This document shows positions 9,122-17,004 of a stretch of 64,000 nucleotides of DNA, piece by piece. The DNA is from Arthrobacter sp. Leaf337. GTDB taxonomy: Bacteria > Actinomycetota > Actinomycetes > Actinomycetales > Micrococcaceae. The DNA lies in assembly GCF_001423745.1 (NCBI RefSeq), contig NZ_LMPC01000012.1, positions 127,981-191,980 on the forward strand, written 5' to 3'. Under the pieces are notes generated by a model. That model was given only the letters and a program-made list of their open reading frames with translations, made no database searches and was not told where the DNA came from. Position numbers and translations under genes: made by a program. Every line of letters begins with the position of its first letter. Position 1 is the stretch's first letter.

Positions 9122-9156
9122 CCTGCGCGGGCGGGGAGGCCTGACCTGCGCGGGCG
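9118..9156. repeat. 16-bp direct repeat after the TetR gene
   Basis: CTGACCTGCGCGGGCG occurs at 9118-9133 (covering the TetR stop codon) and again at 9141-9156. The second copy runs into a GC-rich dyad (GCGGGCGCCCGCCC) that may terminate transcription before the next TetR gene. Looks like a local duplication of the gene's 3' end. Confidence 0.6.
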
Positions 9157-9210
9157 CCCGCCCCAGGCCCCGGGCGGGTTGGCCTACCAGCCGCGCGGGC
9201 CCCGCCTGAG

Positions 9211-9224
9211 ACAGACTTGTCTGT
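9211..9224. promoter_or_regulatory. Palindromic operator ahead of second TetR gene
   Basis: ACAGAC-TT-GTCTGT is a 6-bp-arm palindrome 13 bases before the ATG of the TetR gene at 9238. Its closeness to the start suggests autorepression. Palindromes of the form ACAGAC..GTCTGT are familiar operators of TetR repressors with the FYKYF-type helix-turn-helix; assignment here is inference. Confidence 0.5.
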
Positions 9225-9237
9225 GTACCATTGACGT

Positions 9238-9849
9238 ATGACGACGCGAGCAGCCTCCGCACCGCAGGCTGTCCGAACTTCCGCCGGCCCCGCCAGGGAG
9301 AAGATCCTGGCAACCGCCTTCAGGTTGTTCTACGCGCACGGCCTGCGCGCCGCCGGCATTGACACCATCATCGCCGAGTCCGGGATCTCCAAGGCCACGT
9401 TCTACAAGTACTTTCCGGCGAAGGACGAATTGATCCTGGCCTACCTGGACAGGGTCGACGCCATCTGGACCGGCCAGCTCCACGCTGCCGCGGAGGCCGC
9501 AGGGCCGGACCCGGCGGCACAGCTCGTTGGGCTGTTCGATGCCCTCACCTCAGCCTGCCGCCGTGACGGCTACCGGGGCTGCGCTTTCATCAACGCAGCG
9601 GCCGAGTCGGCATCGGGAACCCCCGTTCACGAACGCACGGTTGCGCATAAGAGGGCCGTGCTGGCGTGGATGCAGGGGCTCGCTGCCGAGGCGGGCGCCG
9701 CGCGTCCGGACCGGCTGGCACGGAGCCTGTCGCTGATCCTCGACGGCGGCCTGGCCAGCGGTGTGCTCGACGGTGACCCGGAGGCCGCCGAGACAGCCAG
9801 GGATGCTGCCTCCCGGCTGATCGCTGCAAGCTTGGGCACCGCGGAGTAA
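9238..9849 (+). CDS. TetR/AcrR-family transcriptional regulator
   Basis: A 203-residue protein. The DNA-binding part REKILATAFRLFYAHGLRAAGIDTIIAESGISKATFYKYFPAKDELILAYL is a classic TetR helix-turn-helix (residues ~20-70). The effector domain contains GCAFINAAAES, typical of the TetR C-terminal family associated with small-molecule efflux or detoxification genes. It is followed 36 bases later by a DUF1684-like gene, which may be its target together with itself via the palindrome at 9211-9224. Confidence 0.9.
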   Translation: MTTRAASAPQAVRTSAGPAREKILATAFRLFYAHGLRAAGIDTIIAESGISKATFYKYFPAKDELILAYLDRVDAIWTGQLHAAAEAAGPDPAAQLVGLFDALTSACRRDGYRGCAFINAAAESASGTPVHERTVAHKRAVLAWMQGLAAEAGAARPDRLARSLSLILDGGLASGVLDGDPEAAETARDAASRLIAASLGTAE

Positions 9850-9885
9850 GGTTGCCGCGACGGCCGCGCCAGCTTTGGAGGAACA

Positions 9886-10710
9886 ATGAACACTGCCCCT
9901 GATGCCATCGTGGAACGCTGGAACCGGTTCCGCGCCAACCGCAACAAAGCATTGGCCGGTGACTACGGCTGGTTGACGCTCACGTCGTTCCAGTGGCTGG
10001 AAAGCCAGCCCGCCGCCGTCGACCTCGCCCCGGGACTCTGGTCAACGGACGGCACGACGGCGTTCCTCACCGCGGGGTCGGCGGACGGGCTGACGCTGGT
10101 GGACTCCGGGCAGCCGGTGGACGGCACCATTTCCGCCGTACTGGCGGACGAGGAGTCGCTGATGTGGGTTCAGTTCGGCGGCCACGACGGCAAGCAGGTG
10201 GTGGTGGAACTGGCCATGCGGGCGGACAAGTACGCCATCCGCACCAGGGATTCGAAGTCGCCGGTGTTTACCGAGTTCGACGGCGTGCCCACCTTTGAGT
10301 ACCGCCCCGACCTGGTGATCGAAGCAAGTTTCCGCGCCTATCCGGAGCCCGTGGACGTCCCGATCGGCACAGCGAATCCGCTGGTGGACGGCGTGCACCG
10401 GACCGTGGGCGAACTGGTGTTCCGGCTGCCCGGCAAGGACCACGAGTTCCACCTGCAGGCCGAAGAAGAAAAGCTCGGCGCCCTGACCGTCACGTTCCAC
10501 GATGAGACCAACGGCGATTCAACGGACGACTGGCGCAAGGTGTCCACTGCGAAGCCGAGGCCGGACGGATCAGTGGTCCTCGACTTCAACCGCGCCATCA
10601 ACTACCCGAGCGCCTTCACGCCCTACGGAACCTGCCCCATGCCGGTGAAGAACAACAGCCTGGACTACCGGATCGAAGCCGGCGAGAAGGACCCGATGAT
10701 CGCCGACTGA
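9886..10710 (+). CDS. DUF1684 domain-containing protein
   Basis: A 274-residue soluble protein with no signal peptide. Features seen: RANRNKALAGDYGWLTLTSFQWLE near the N-terminus, a beta-rich middle, and the diagnostic C-terminal block LDFNRAINYPSAFTPYGTCPMPVKNN followed by RIEAGEK. This matches the DUF1684 family, whose function is unknown. RBS TTTGGAGG lies just upstream of the ATG. The stop codon TGA overlaps the first base of palindrome family 2 copy 2, which sits between this gene and the convergent acyl-CoA dehydrogenase gene. Confidence 0.82.
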   Translation: MNTAPDAIVERWNRFRANRNKALAGDYGWLTLTSFQWLESQPAAVDLAPGLWSTDGTTAFLTAGSADGLTLVDSGQPVDGTISAVLADEESLMWVQFGGHDGKQVVVELAMRADKYAIRTRDSKSPVFTEFDGVPTFEYRPDLVIEASFRAYPEPVDVPIGTANPLVDGVHRTVGELVFRLPGKDHEFHLQAEEEKLGALTVTFHDETNGDSTDDWRKVSTAKPRPDGSVVLDFNRAINYPSAFTPYGTCPMPVKNNSLDYRIEAGEKDPMIAD

Positions 10711-10766
10711 GCGCGAACGGACACTTAAGCCCCCACGGTGAGGGGCCTCAAGTGTCCGTTCGCGCT
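10710..10766. repeat. Palindrome family 2, copy 2 (17-bp stem), bidirectional terminator candidate
   Basis: AGCGCGAACGGACACTT (10710-10726) pairs with AAGTGTCCGTTCGCGCT (10750-10766); the loop carries a further small stem (CCCC/GGGG). It fills the gap between two convergent genes and overlaps the stop codon of the first one. Confidence 0.8.
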
Positions 10767-10772
10767 CCAGGC

Positions 10773-12005
10773 TCAGACGATCGCGGATACTCCGGTTACG
10801 GCGCGGCCCACGATCAGCGTGTTGATCTCGAACGACCCCTCATAGGTGTAAATGGCCTCGGCGTCGGCGAAGATCTTGGCCATCCGGAAGTCCGACACAA
10901 TCCCGTTGCCGCCCAGGATGGACCTCCCCATGGCCACGGTTTCGCGCATCCGGGCACTCGTGTACGACTTCGCCAGCGCCACCTGGGCCATGTCCGCCTT
11001 GCCCTCCTGCTGCAGCTGCGCGATCCGGACCATCATGCCCATGCTGGCCACGGCATTGCCCAACATGGTCACCAGCTGCTGCTGGATCAGCTGGAATTTG
11101 GCCAGCGGACGCCCGAACTGCTGGCGTTCGACGGCGTGCTGCCGGGCAACGTCGAACGCCGCCAGCTGCTGGCCCACCGCCTGCCACGCCACCATGATCC
11201 GGGACCCCCGGAGCAGTTCGTTGGTGTCCTCGAAGCTTCCGATGCCGGCGAAGCGGTCTGCCTCCGCCACCCGCACATCCCGGAAGACAATGTCCGCGTT
11301 CTGCACCGTGCGCAGGGCAATCTTGTTCTCGATCCGGCTTCGGCCCACCCCGGGCAGCGTCGCGTCCACGATAAATCCCCGGATGGCGCCGTCGGCCTCG
11401 TCCCGCGCCCAGACGAGCATGTAGTCGCAGAACGTCCCGTTGCCGATCCAGCGTTTGGCCCCGTTGAGGACCCAGACGTCGCCGCCGTCGGCAGCTCCCG
11501 TCGAGCCGGACACGCGGCGCGCCCGTGTTTCCATTCCGCCGGCCACGTCGGAGCCGTGCTCCGGCTCGGTCAGTGCGAAGGCGCCGGTGGTGCGGAGGTT
11601 GGCGGCGTCGTCGAGCAGGCGGGACTTCTGCTCGTCGGAGCCGAATCCGTACAGCGACTCCACGAAGAGGTCATGGTGCACCAGGAAGAATGTGGCGATG
11701 GACGTGTCCACCCGGGTGATCTCGGCGATCACCAGGCCCGCGAACAGGTGGCTGTAGCCGCGCTGGGCCGGTGCGCTCAGTTCCAGGGCCGCCAGCTTGG
11801 GCAGGATATGGGCAGGGAATTCGGCGTTGTTCCACCATTCCGTGGCGAACGGCGCGATCTCGGCCGCCAGGAATTCCCGCAGCTCCTGCAGTTTTAGCCG
11901 TTCGCGTTCGCTGAGCAGCGATTCGAACCCGAAGAAATCAGCAGTAGGCAGAGAATCCACAGCGTTCGCAGCCGGGTCCGGTATCCCCGGATTTGCCGCC
12001 GGCAT
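10773..12005 (-). CDS. Acyl-CoA dehydrogenase family protein
   Basis: A 410-residue FAD flavoprotein. Motifs: FALTEPEHGSDV (substrate/FAD region), NGAKRWIGNGTFCDYMLVWAR, QQFGRPLAKFQLIQQQL, GRSILGGNGIVSDFRMAKIFADAEAIYTYEGSFEINTLIVGRAVTG with the catalytic Glu in YEGS. The pattern is closest to the glutaryl-CoA dehydrogenase / plant peroxisomal short-chain oxidase branch, but the substrate chain is not certain. It starts [10 protein letters not shown] with its ATG sharing a base with the stop of the upstream SDR gene (TGATG), so the pair form an operon for fatty or branched acyl-CoA oxidation. The longer open frame to 12830 overlaps the SDR gene antisense-frame and is not real. Confidence 0.9.
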   Translation of the reverse strand: MPAANPGIPDPAANAVDSLPTADFFGFESLLSERERLKLQELREFLAAEIAPFATEWWNNAEFPAHILPKLAALELSAPAQRGYSHLFAGLVIAEITRVDTSIATFFLVHHDLFVESLYGFGSDEQKSRLLDDAANLRTTGAFALTEPEHGSDVAGGMETRARRVSGSTGAADGGDVWVLNGAKRWIGNGTFCDYMLVWARDEADGAIRGFIVDATLPGVGRSRIENKIALRTVQNADIVFRDVRVAEADRFAGIGSFEDTNELLRGSRIMVAWQAVGQQLAAFDVARQHAVERQQFGRPLAKFQLIQQQLVTMLGNAVASMGMMVRIAQLQQEGKADMAQVALAKSYTSARMRETVAMGRSILGGNGIVSDFRMAKIFADAEAIYTYEGSFEINTLIVGRAVTGVSAIV

Positions 12006-12826
12006 CACTTCGGCCCCATCCGGATGGCGCCGTCGAGGCGGATGGTCTCGCCGTTGAGCATGGCGTTGTCCACGATGTGCGCGGCCAGGCTGGCGTATTC
12101 GGCGGGGCGGCCGAGCCGTGAGGGGTGCGGGACCTGCTGTCCCAGCGAATCCTGGGCCTCCTGCGGCAGTCCGGCCATCATGGGCGTCTCGAAGATGCCC
12201 GGCGCGATGGTGACCACGCGGATCAGGGAACGGGCCAGTTCGCGGGCGATCGGCAGGGTCATTGCCGCCACCGCCCCCTTGGAGGCGGCGTAGGCGGGCT
12301 GGCCGATCTGGCCGTCGAACGCGGCCACGGATGCGGTGTTGATGATGACGCCGCGCTCCGGGCCGCCGAGTTCGGTCGAGACGGGCTCGGTGGCGGCCAT
12401 GGCAGCGGCCGCCAGGCGGATCACGTTGAAGGTGCCCACCAGGTTGATCTGGATGACGCGGTTGAAGGTCTCCAGCGGCAGCACGCCGTCGCGGCCCAGG
12501 ACTTTCCCCGGCGTGGCGATGCCCGCGCAGTTCACCACTATGCGCAGCGGCCCCAGGGCGACGGCGGCGTCGACGGCGGCCTGCACCTGGCCCTCGCTGG
12601 TTACGTCGGCAGGAACAAAGGCAGCGGCCCCGGCACCACCCGACGCACCGGCCTCGGTTCCGGCGCCGCCGAGGCCGTTCAGCTCGGCCGCGAACTCCTC
12701 GCCCCGCGAGGACGGCAGGTCCACCAGCACCACGGAGGCCCCGGCGTCGAACAGACGCCGTGCCGTCGCGGCGCCCAGCCCGGAGGCCCCGCCCGTAATG
12801 AGCGCGACAGTACCTTTGATGTCCAT
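12005..12826 (-). CDS. Short-chain dehydrogenase/reductase (3-hydroxyacyl-CoA dehydrogenase-like)
   Basis: A 273-residue classical [11 protein letters not shown] (residues 11-18) binds NAD, Asp36 in VLVDLP favours NAD(H), NCAG is at 99-102, and the catalytic Ser166, Tyr179 and Lys183 appear in NTASVAAF...YAASK. The overall layout resembles HSD17B10-type 3-hydroxyacyl-CoA dehydrogenases, which fits the coupled acyl-CoA dehydrogenase downstream. There is an Ala/Gly-rich insertion around residues 52-70. A strong RBS (AAGGAGG) precedes the ATG. Confidence 0.9.
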   Translation of the reverse strand: MDIKGTVALITGGASGLGAATARRLFDAGASVVLVDLPSSRGEEFAAELNGLGGAGTEAGASGGAGAAAFVPADVTSEGQVQAAVDAAVALGPLRIVVNCAGIATPGKVLGRDGVLPLETFNRVIQINLVGTFNVIRLAAAAMAATEPVSTELGGPERGVIINTASVAAFDGQIGQPAYAASKGAVAAMTLPIARELARSLIRVVTIAPGIFETPMMAGLPQEAQDSLGQQVPHPSRLGRPAEYASLAAHIVDNAMLNGETIRLDGAIRMGPK

Positions 12827-12867
12827 GCATCCTCCTTGATGTGGAACCGGAACCCCGGCGTAACGCT

Positions 12868-12885
12868 AGTTAATGAATGTTAACT
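12868..12885. promoter_or_regulatory. Inverted repeat upstream of the SDR/ACAD operon
   Basis: AGTTAA-TGAATG-TTAACT, perfect 6-bp arms, 42 bases before the SDR start. It is an AT-rich island in a GC-rich gap and is a candidate operator for a fatty-acid-type regulator acting on the SDR/acyl-CoA dehydrogenase operon. No regulator gene is adjacent. Confidence 0.4.
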
Positions 12886-12903
12886 GGAATAGGAGCAAAC
12901 CGC

Positions 12904-12956
12904 ACACCCGCCCGGCTCCCCGGACGAACACCCGCCCGGCACCCCGGACGCACACC
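12904..12956. repeat. 24-bp tandem repeat (about 2.2 units)
   Basis: Units at 12904-12927 and 12928-12951 read ACACCCGCCCGGC(T/A)CCCCGG with two mismatches between units, followed by a partial third unit. It lies in the gap between divergent SDR and GH76 genes. Possibly slippage; no role evident. Confidence 0.7.
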
Positions 12957-13007
12957 GTGCGGCCGTCCCGGCTGCGCCCTGTCCGGACTCCGGGCTAGGC
13001 TGGCACC

Positions 13008-14186
13008 ATGATCTCCCCGGACGCCGCCACCCCCGCGGACTGGCCTGTCCGCGCCGACGAGGCCGCCCGGTCCGTCACCAGGATGTTCGGGCAACGGCTG
13101 TTCTTCCTCCCCGGAACGCATATCGCGGCCATTGAACGGCCGTCCGGCAGGCTGATGAACCTGAGGCGCCCCTGGCACTACTGGTGGCAGGCCCACTACG
13201 TGGACTGCCTGGTGGACGCCGGCCGCCGGGAGCTGGCGAAAGGCGCAAGGTTCGACGGCGGGAGCCGGCCCAGCGCCGGACGGCTGGCCTCGCAGCTGGT
13301 CACCGGCATCCGGCTGCGCAACTTCCTGACCGTGGTCAACAACTACTACGACGACATGGCCTGGCTCGCACTATCCACCCTCCGGCTGGCGAACCTGGCC
13401 GAGCAGACGCGGAAGCCGGGCGCCCGCCGCCACGCCCGGATCCGGAAAAGCCTCACGCTGCAGTTCGATTCCGCGTCCACGGACGACCTGGGCGGCGGCA
13501 CCTTCTGGAGCACCAAACGGGACTTCAAGAACACACCTGCCACGGCGCCGGTAGCGCTCTACTATGCCCGCACCGGGAATACGGCCAAGGCGCAGGCCTT
13601 GGTGGACTGGCTCCACACCAAGCTGTTCGACCCCGCCCAGGGCATGTACCAGGACGGCCTGCGGATCGGCCCCGACGGCAAGGTAGTGCTGGAAGCCGCC
13701 ATCTACACCTACAACCAGGGGCCCGTCCTGGGTGCGCTATTGGAGCTCGGCGGCCAGCCGAACCTTGACCGGGCGGCCAGCCTGGTGGACGCCGTGTCGC
13801 GCAACCTGACGCGCCCCGCCATCCTGGCTTCCGGCAAGACTGCCGCTGTGCTCCGCTGTGACGGAACGGGCGACGGCGGCCTGTTCACCGGGATCCTGGC
13901 GCGGTACCTTGCGCTGGCGGCAGTGGACGGACGGCTCTCCGACCGGACGAGGGCCGTCGCGGCAGCTCTGGTCATCGAAACCGCGCAGGCACTCTGGGAG
14001 GGGCGCCGCACCGTGGGAACCGACGAGCCGCTGGCGCGGCACGGTGCGCACCTCGTGTTCCCGGTATATCCCGAGACGCCGGCGAGCGGCTCGTATCCGG
14101 CCGGTGCCGCCGTCGAACTTTCCACCCAGCTCCAGGCCTGGATGGTACTGGAGGCCGCCGCCGCAGTGTGGGCCATCCAGAATTAA
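13008..14186 (+). CDS. Glycoside hydrolase family 76 protein
   Basis: A 392-residue (alpha/alpha)6-barrel protein. The GH76 catalytic pair is Asp115-Asp116 in NNYYDDMAWLAL. Other family blocks are GGGTFWSTKRDFKNTPATAPVAL, TYNQGPVLGALLELGG and GDGGLFTGILARYLA. GH76 enzymes are endo-alpha-1,6-mannanases. No signal peptide is present, so this one is cytoplasmic and probably acts on short imported mannosides or a related glycan rather than polymeric mannan. It stands alone, with no transporter or regulator in the same orientation. Confidence 0.88.
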   Translation: MISPDAATPADWPVRADEAARSVTRMFGQRLFFLPGTHIAAIERPSGRLMNLRRPWHYWWQAHYVDCLVDAGRRELAKGARFDGGSRPSAGRLASQLVTGIRLRNFLTVVNNYYDDMAWLALSTLRLANLAEQTRKPGARRHARIRKSLTLQFDSASTDDLGGGTFWSTKRDFKNTPATAPVALYYARTGNTAKAQALVDWLHTKLFDPAQGMYQDGLRIGPDGKVVLEAAIYTYNQGPVLGALLELGGQPNLDRAASLVDAVSRNLTRPAILASGKTAAVLRCDGTGDGGLFTGILARYLALAAVDGRLSDRTRAVAAALVIETAQALWEGRRTVGTDEPLARHGAHLVFPVYPETPASGSYPAGAAVELSTQLQAWMVLEAAAAVWAIQN

Positions 14187-14249
14187 GTCACGTAAAAGTT
14201 CCGTAATTGATGTGATCCTGATCACTTAAGCCCGCTTCGACTTGGTCTC

Positions 14250-14268
14250 TTAGGTTTGGCTAACCTAC
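14250..14268. promoter_or_regulatory. DtxR/IdeR-type iron box
   Basis: TTAGGTTTGGCTAACCTAC matches the 19-bp DtxR/IdeR/DmdR1 consensus TTAGGTTAGGCTAACCTAA at nearly all positions. It lies ~85 bases before the iron ABC operon. This indicates repression of the operon by an Fe(II)-bound DtxR-family regulator when iron is sufficient. The regulator gene is not in the window. Confidence 0.85.
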
Positions 14269-14351
14269 AGTTTTTGGCAGTGAGCATGCCCTAACTTCCC
14301 CCTCACGCGGACTCCGGTCCACCAAGACTTTTTTCCAGAAAGAAGCCCCCA

Positions 14352-15407
14352 ATGAAGATCCGCACCAACGCGCTGGCAGGAATCGCACTCGCCGCCACCG
14401 CAGCCCTCGGCCTGGCCGCCTGCGGCTCCGGAAGCTCCACCCCCGCCGCCAGCACGGCGGCAGCGGACGGCAAGGCCGCCGGCGAAATCACCGTCTACAA
14501 CGCCCAGCACGAAAGCCTCACCAAGGAATGGATCGACGCTTTCACCGCAGAAACCGGCGTCAAGGTTACGCTCCGCCAGGGCTCGGACACCGAAATGTCC
14601 AACCAGATCATCCAGGAAGGCGCAGCCTCCCCGGCCGACGTGTTCCTGACGGAAAACTCGCCCGCAATGGCGCAGGTTGAGAACGCCGGACTCTTCGCGG
14701 ACGTGGACAAGGCCACCGTTGACCAGGTGCCCGCCGCTTTCCGCCCCTCCACCAACAAGTGGACCGGCATCGCAGCCCGCTCCACCGTGCTGGTCTACGA
14801 CAAGGCCAAGCTGAGCGAGGCCCAGCTGCCCAAGTCCATGCTGGACCTGGCCAAGCCGGAGTGGAAGGGCAAGTGGGCCGCTTCACCGTCCGGCGCCGAC
14901 TTCCAGGCCATCGTTTCCGCGCTGCTTGAGCTCAAGGGCGAAGCCGCGGCCGAGGAATGGCTCAAGGGCATGAAGGAAAACTTCAAGGCCTACAAGGGCA
15001 ACAGCACGGCAATGAAGGCTGTCAACGCCGGCGAAGTCGACGCTGCCCTGATCTACCACTACTACTACTACGGCGACCAGGCCAAGACCGGCGAGAACTC
15101 CAAGAACGTCACGCCGTACTACTTCAAGAACCAGGACCCGGGCGCGTTCGTCTCCGTGTCCGGCGGCGGCGTGCTGAACTCGTCCAAGAACGCAGCGGCG
15201 GCGCAGGCCTTCCTGAAGTTCATCACCGGCAAGAAGGGCCAGGAGGTCCTGCAGAAGGGCACCTCCTTCGAGTACGCCATCGCCTCCGATGTCCCGGCCA
15301 ACGACAAGCTGGTTCCGCTGACCGAACTGCAGGCGCCCACCGTTGACCCGGCCAAGCTCAATTCCGAAAAGGTTACCGAGCTGATGACCAAGGCAGGACT
15401 CCTGTAA
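14352..15407 (+). CDS. Iron(III) ABC transporter substrate-binding lipoprotein (FbpA/FutA-like)
   Basis: A 351-residue lipoprotein with signal MKIRTNALAGIALAATAALG and lipobox LAAC (Cys24). The mature part starts ITVYNAQHESLTKEW and has the periplasmic binding protein type-2 layout of ferric-binding proteins: SDTEMSNQIIQEG, ADVFLTENSP, and the tyrosine cluster YHYYYYG near residues 235-241 expected to bind Fe(III). It heads a three-gene operon (binding protein, permease, ATPase) with an IdeR-type box upstream, which supports iron as substrate. Confidence 0.93.
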   Translation: MKIRTNALAGIALAATAALGLAACGSGSSTPAASTAAADGKAAGEITVYNAQHESLTKEWIDAFTAETGVKVTLRQGSDTEMSNQIIQEGAASPADVFLTENSPAMAQVENAGLFADVDKATVDQVPAAFRPSTNKWTGIAARSTVLVYDKAKLSEAQLPKSMLDLAKPEWKGKWAASPSGADFQAIVSALLELKGEAAAEEWLKGMKENFKAYKGNSTAMKAVNAGEVDAALIYHYYYYGDQAKTGENSKNVTPYYFKNQDPGAFVSVSGGGVLNSSKNAAAAQAFLKFITGKKGQEVLQKGTSFEYAIASDVPANDKLVPLTELQAPTVDPAKLNSEKVTELMTKAGLL

Positions 15408-15411
15408 ATCA

Positions 15412-17004
15412 GTGCCAACTGACCTAGCGGCACCGGACACTTCCGGAAGCACGACGACGGCGGGTAGGGGCAAGCGCCCCCGCCCGCCTTTCGGCGTTTC
15501 CGCAGTATCCGTCATCGCCGTCCTCATTGCCCTGTTTTCCCTGATCCCGCTGGGGTACGTCATCGTGATGACGGCCGCCACGGGGTGGGACACCGCCGTC
15601 GCGCTGATCTTCCGTGAGCGCGTCGGTGAGCTTCTCCTCAACACCGTGCTGCTGATGGCCATCACCGTGCCGCTCTGCGTGGTCCTGGGCGTGGGCGGCG
15701 CCTGGCTGGTGGAACGGACCACACTGCGCGGGCACAAATGGTGGGCCGTCCTGCTCGCCGCGCCGCTGGCCATCCCGGCCTTCGTCAACAGCTACGCCTG
15801 GGTCTCCGCGGTGCCCTCAATGGGCGGTCTCTGGTCCGGTGTGCTGATCGCCACGCTGTCCTACTTCCCCCTGGTCTACATCCCGGCCGCCGCGACACTG
15901 AGCCGCCTGGACCCGGCCATCGAACAGTCCGCCGCATCGCTGGGCCTGGGCGCGTGGCGCACCTTCTTCCGGGTGGTCCTCCCCCAGCTCCGCATCGCCA
16001 TGACCGGCGGGGCGCTGCTGGTCTCGCTGCACCTGCTGGCCGAATACGGCGCGTTCGCGATGATCCGCTTCGACACCTTCACCACCGCGATCATGGTGCA
16101 GTACCAGTCCACGTTCAACGGCACCGCCGGGAACATGCTGGCCAGCGTGCTCGTGTTCTTCTGCCTGATCCTGCTCCTGGTTGAGGTGCGAAGCCGCGGC
16201 ACCGCACGCTACGCCCGGGTGGGGTCCGGTGCGCAGGCCAGGGCGCTGCGCCTGCCGCTGCACGCCTACCAGGTTCCGTCCCAGCTCTTCCTGACCGCCC
16301 TAACCGCCTTGGCGTTCGGCCTTCCGCTGATGTTCGTGCTGCGCTGGATCGTCGCGGGCGGGGCGGACATCTGGGTGGCCGACGAATTCCTTCCCGCCCT
16401 GCTGCAGACCATGGGCTACGGCCTGACCGGTGCAGCGGCCACCACCGTGGTGGCATTCCCCATGGCCTACCTTGCTGTCCGGCACCCGAGCTGGTTCAGC
16501 AAGGCACTGGAACTGTCCAACTACATCACCAGTTCCATGCCGGGCATCGTGGTGGGCCTGGCCTTCGTGACCGTCAGCATCAGGGTTGCCCCGGGCTTCT
16601 ACCAGACCACGGTGCTGCTGATCGCGGCCTATGTGCTGCTCTTCCTGCCGCGCGCACTGGTGAACATCCGGGCCGGGCTGGCCCAGGCGCCCAAGGAACT
16701 CGACGAAGCCGCCCAGGCGCTGGGCAAACCGCCGCTGGTCTCCTTCATCCGCGTCACGCTGCGGCTCACGGCGCCCGCAGCGGCGGGCGGCGCTGCACTC
16801 GTGTTCCTTGCCATCGTCAACGAACTCACCGCCACCCTGCTGCTCTCCCCCAACGGCACCCGCACCCTTGCCACCGAATTCTGGAGCAAGAGCAGCGAGA
16901 TCGACTACGCCGGCGCGGCACCGTATGCGCTGTTGATGATCCTCATCTCCGCCCCCATGACCTACCTCCTCTTCCAGCAGTCCAAGAAAGTGGCCGGACA
17001 GTGA
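15412..17004 (+). CDS. Iron(III) ABC transporter permease (FbpB-like, fused two-domain)
   Basis: A 530-residue membrane protein with about 12 transmembrane helices in two homologous binding-protein-dependent permease domains. Each domain has an EAA-type loop: IEQSAASLGLGAWRTFFRVVLPQLR (about residue 165-190) and LDEAAQALGKPPLVSFIRVTLRL (about 430-455). Fused permeases of this length are typical of the Fbp/Sfu/Fut iron family. Starts at GTG four bases after the stop of the binding-protein gene and overlaps the ATPase gene by 4 bases. Confidence 0.92.
   Translation: MPTDLAAPDTSGSTTTAGRGKRPRPPFGVSAVSVIAVLIALFSLIPLGYVIVMTAATGWDTAVALIFRERVGELLLNTVLLMAITVPLCVVLGVGGAWLVERTTLRGHKWWAVLLAAPLAIPAFVNSYAWVSAVPSMGGLWSGVLIATLSYFPLVYIPAAATLSRLDPAIEQSAASLGLGAWRTFFRVVLPQLRIAMTGGALLVSLHLLAEYGAFAMIRFDTFTTAIMVQYQSTFNGTAGNMLASVLVFFCLILLLVEVRSRGTARYARVGSGAQARALRLPLHAYQVPSQLFLTALTALAFGLPLMFVLRWIVAGGADIWVADEFLPALLQTMGYGLTGAAATTVVAFPMAYLAVRHPSWFSKALELSNYITSSMPGIVVGLAFVTVSIRVAPGFYQTTVLLIAAYVLLFLPRALVNIRAGLAQAPKELDEAAQALGKPPLVSFIRVTLRLTAPAAAGGAALVFLAIVNELTATLLLSPNGTRTLATEFWSKSSEIDYAGAAPYALLMILISAPMTYLLFQQSKKVAGQ

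Noticed and set aside
10773..12830. Apparent 685-codon fusion of an upstream segment with acyl-CoA dehydrogenase
   Set aside because: The N-terminal 275 codons are an off-frame reading of the SDR gene; the enzyme starts at 12005 with a TGATG overlap.
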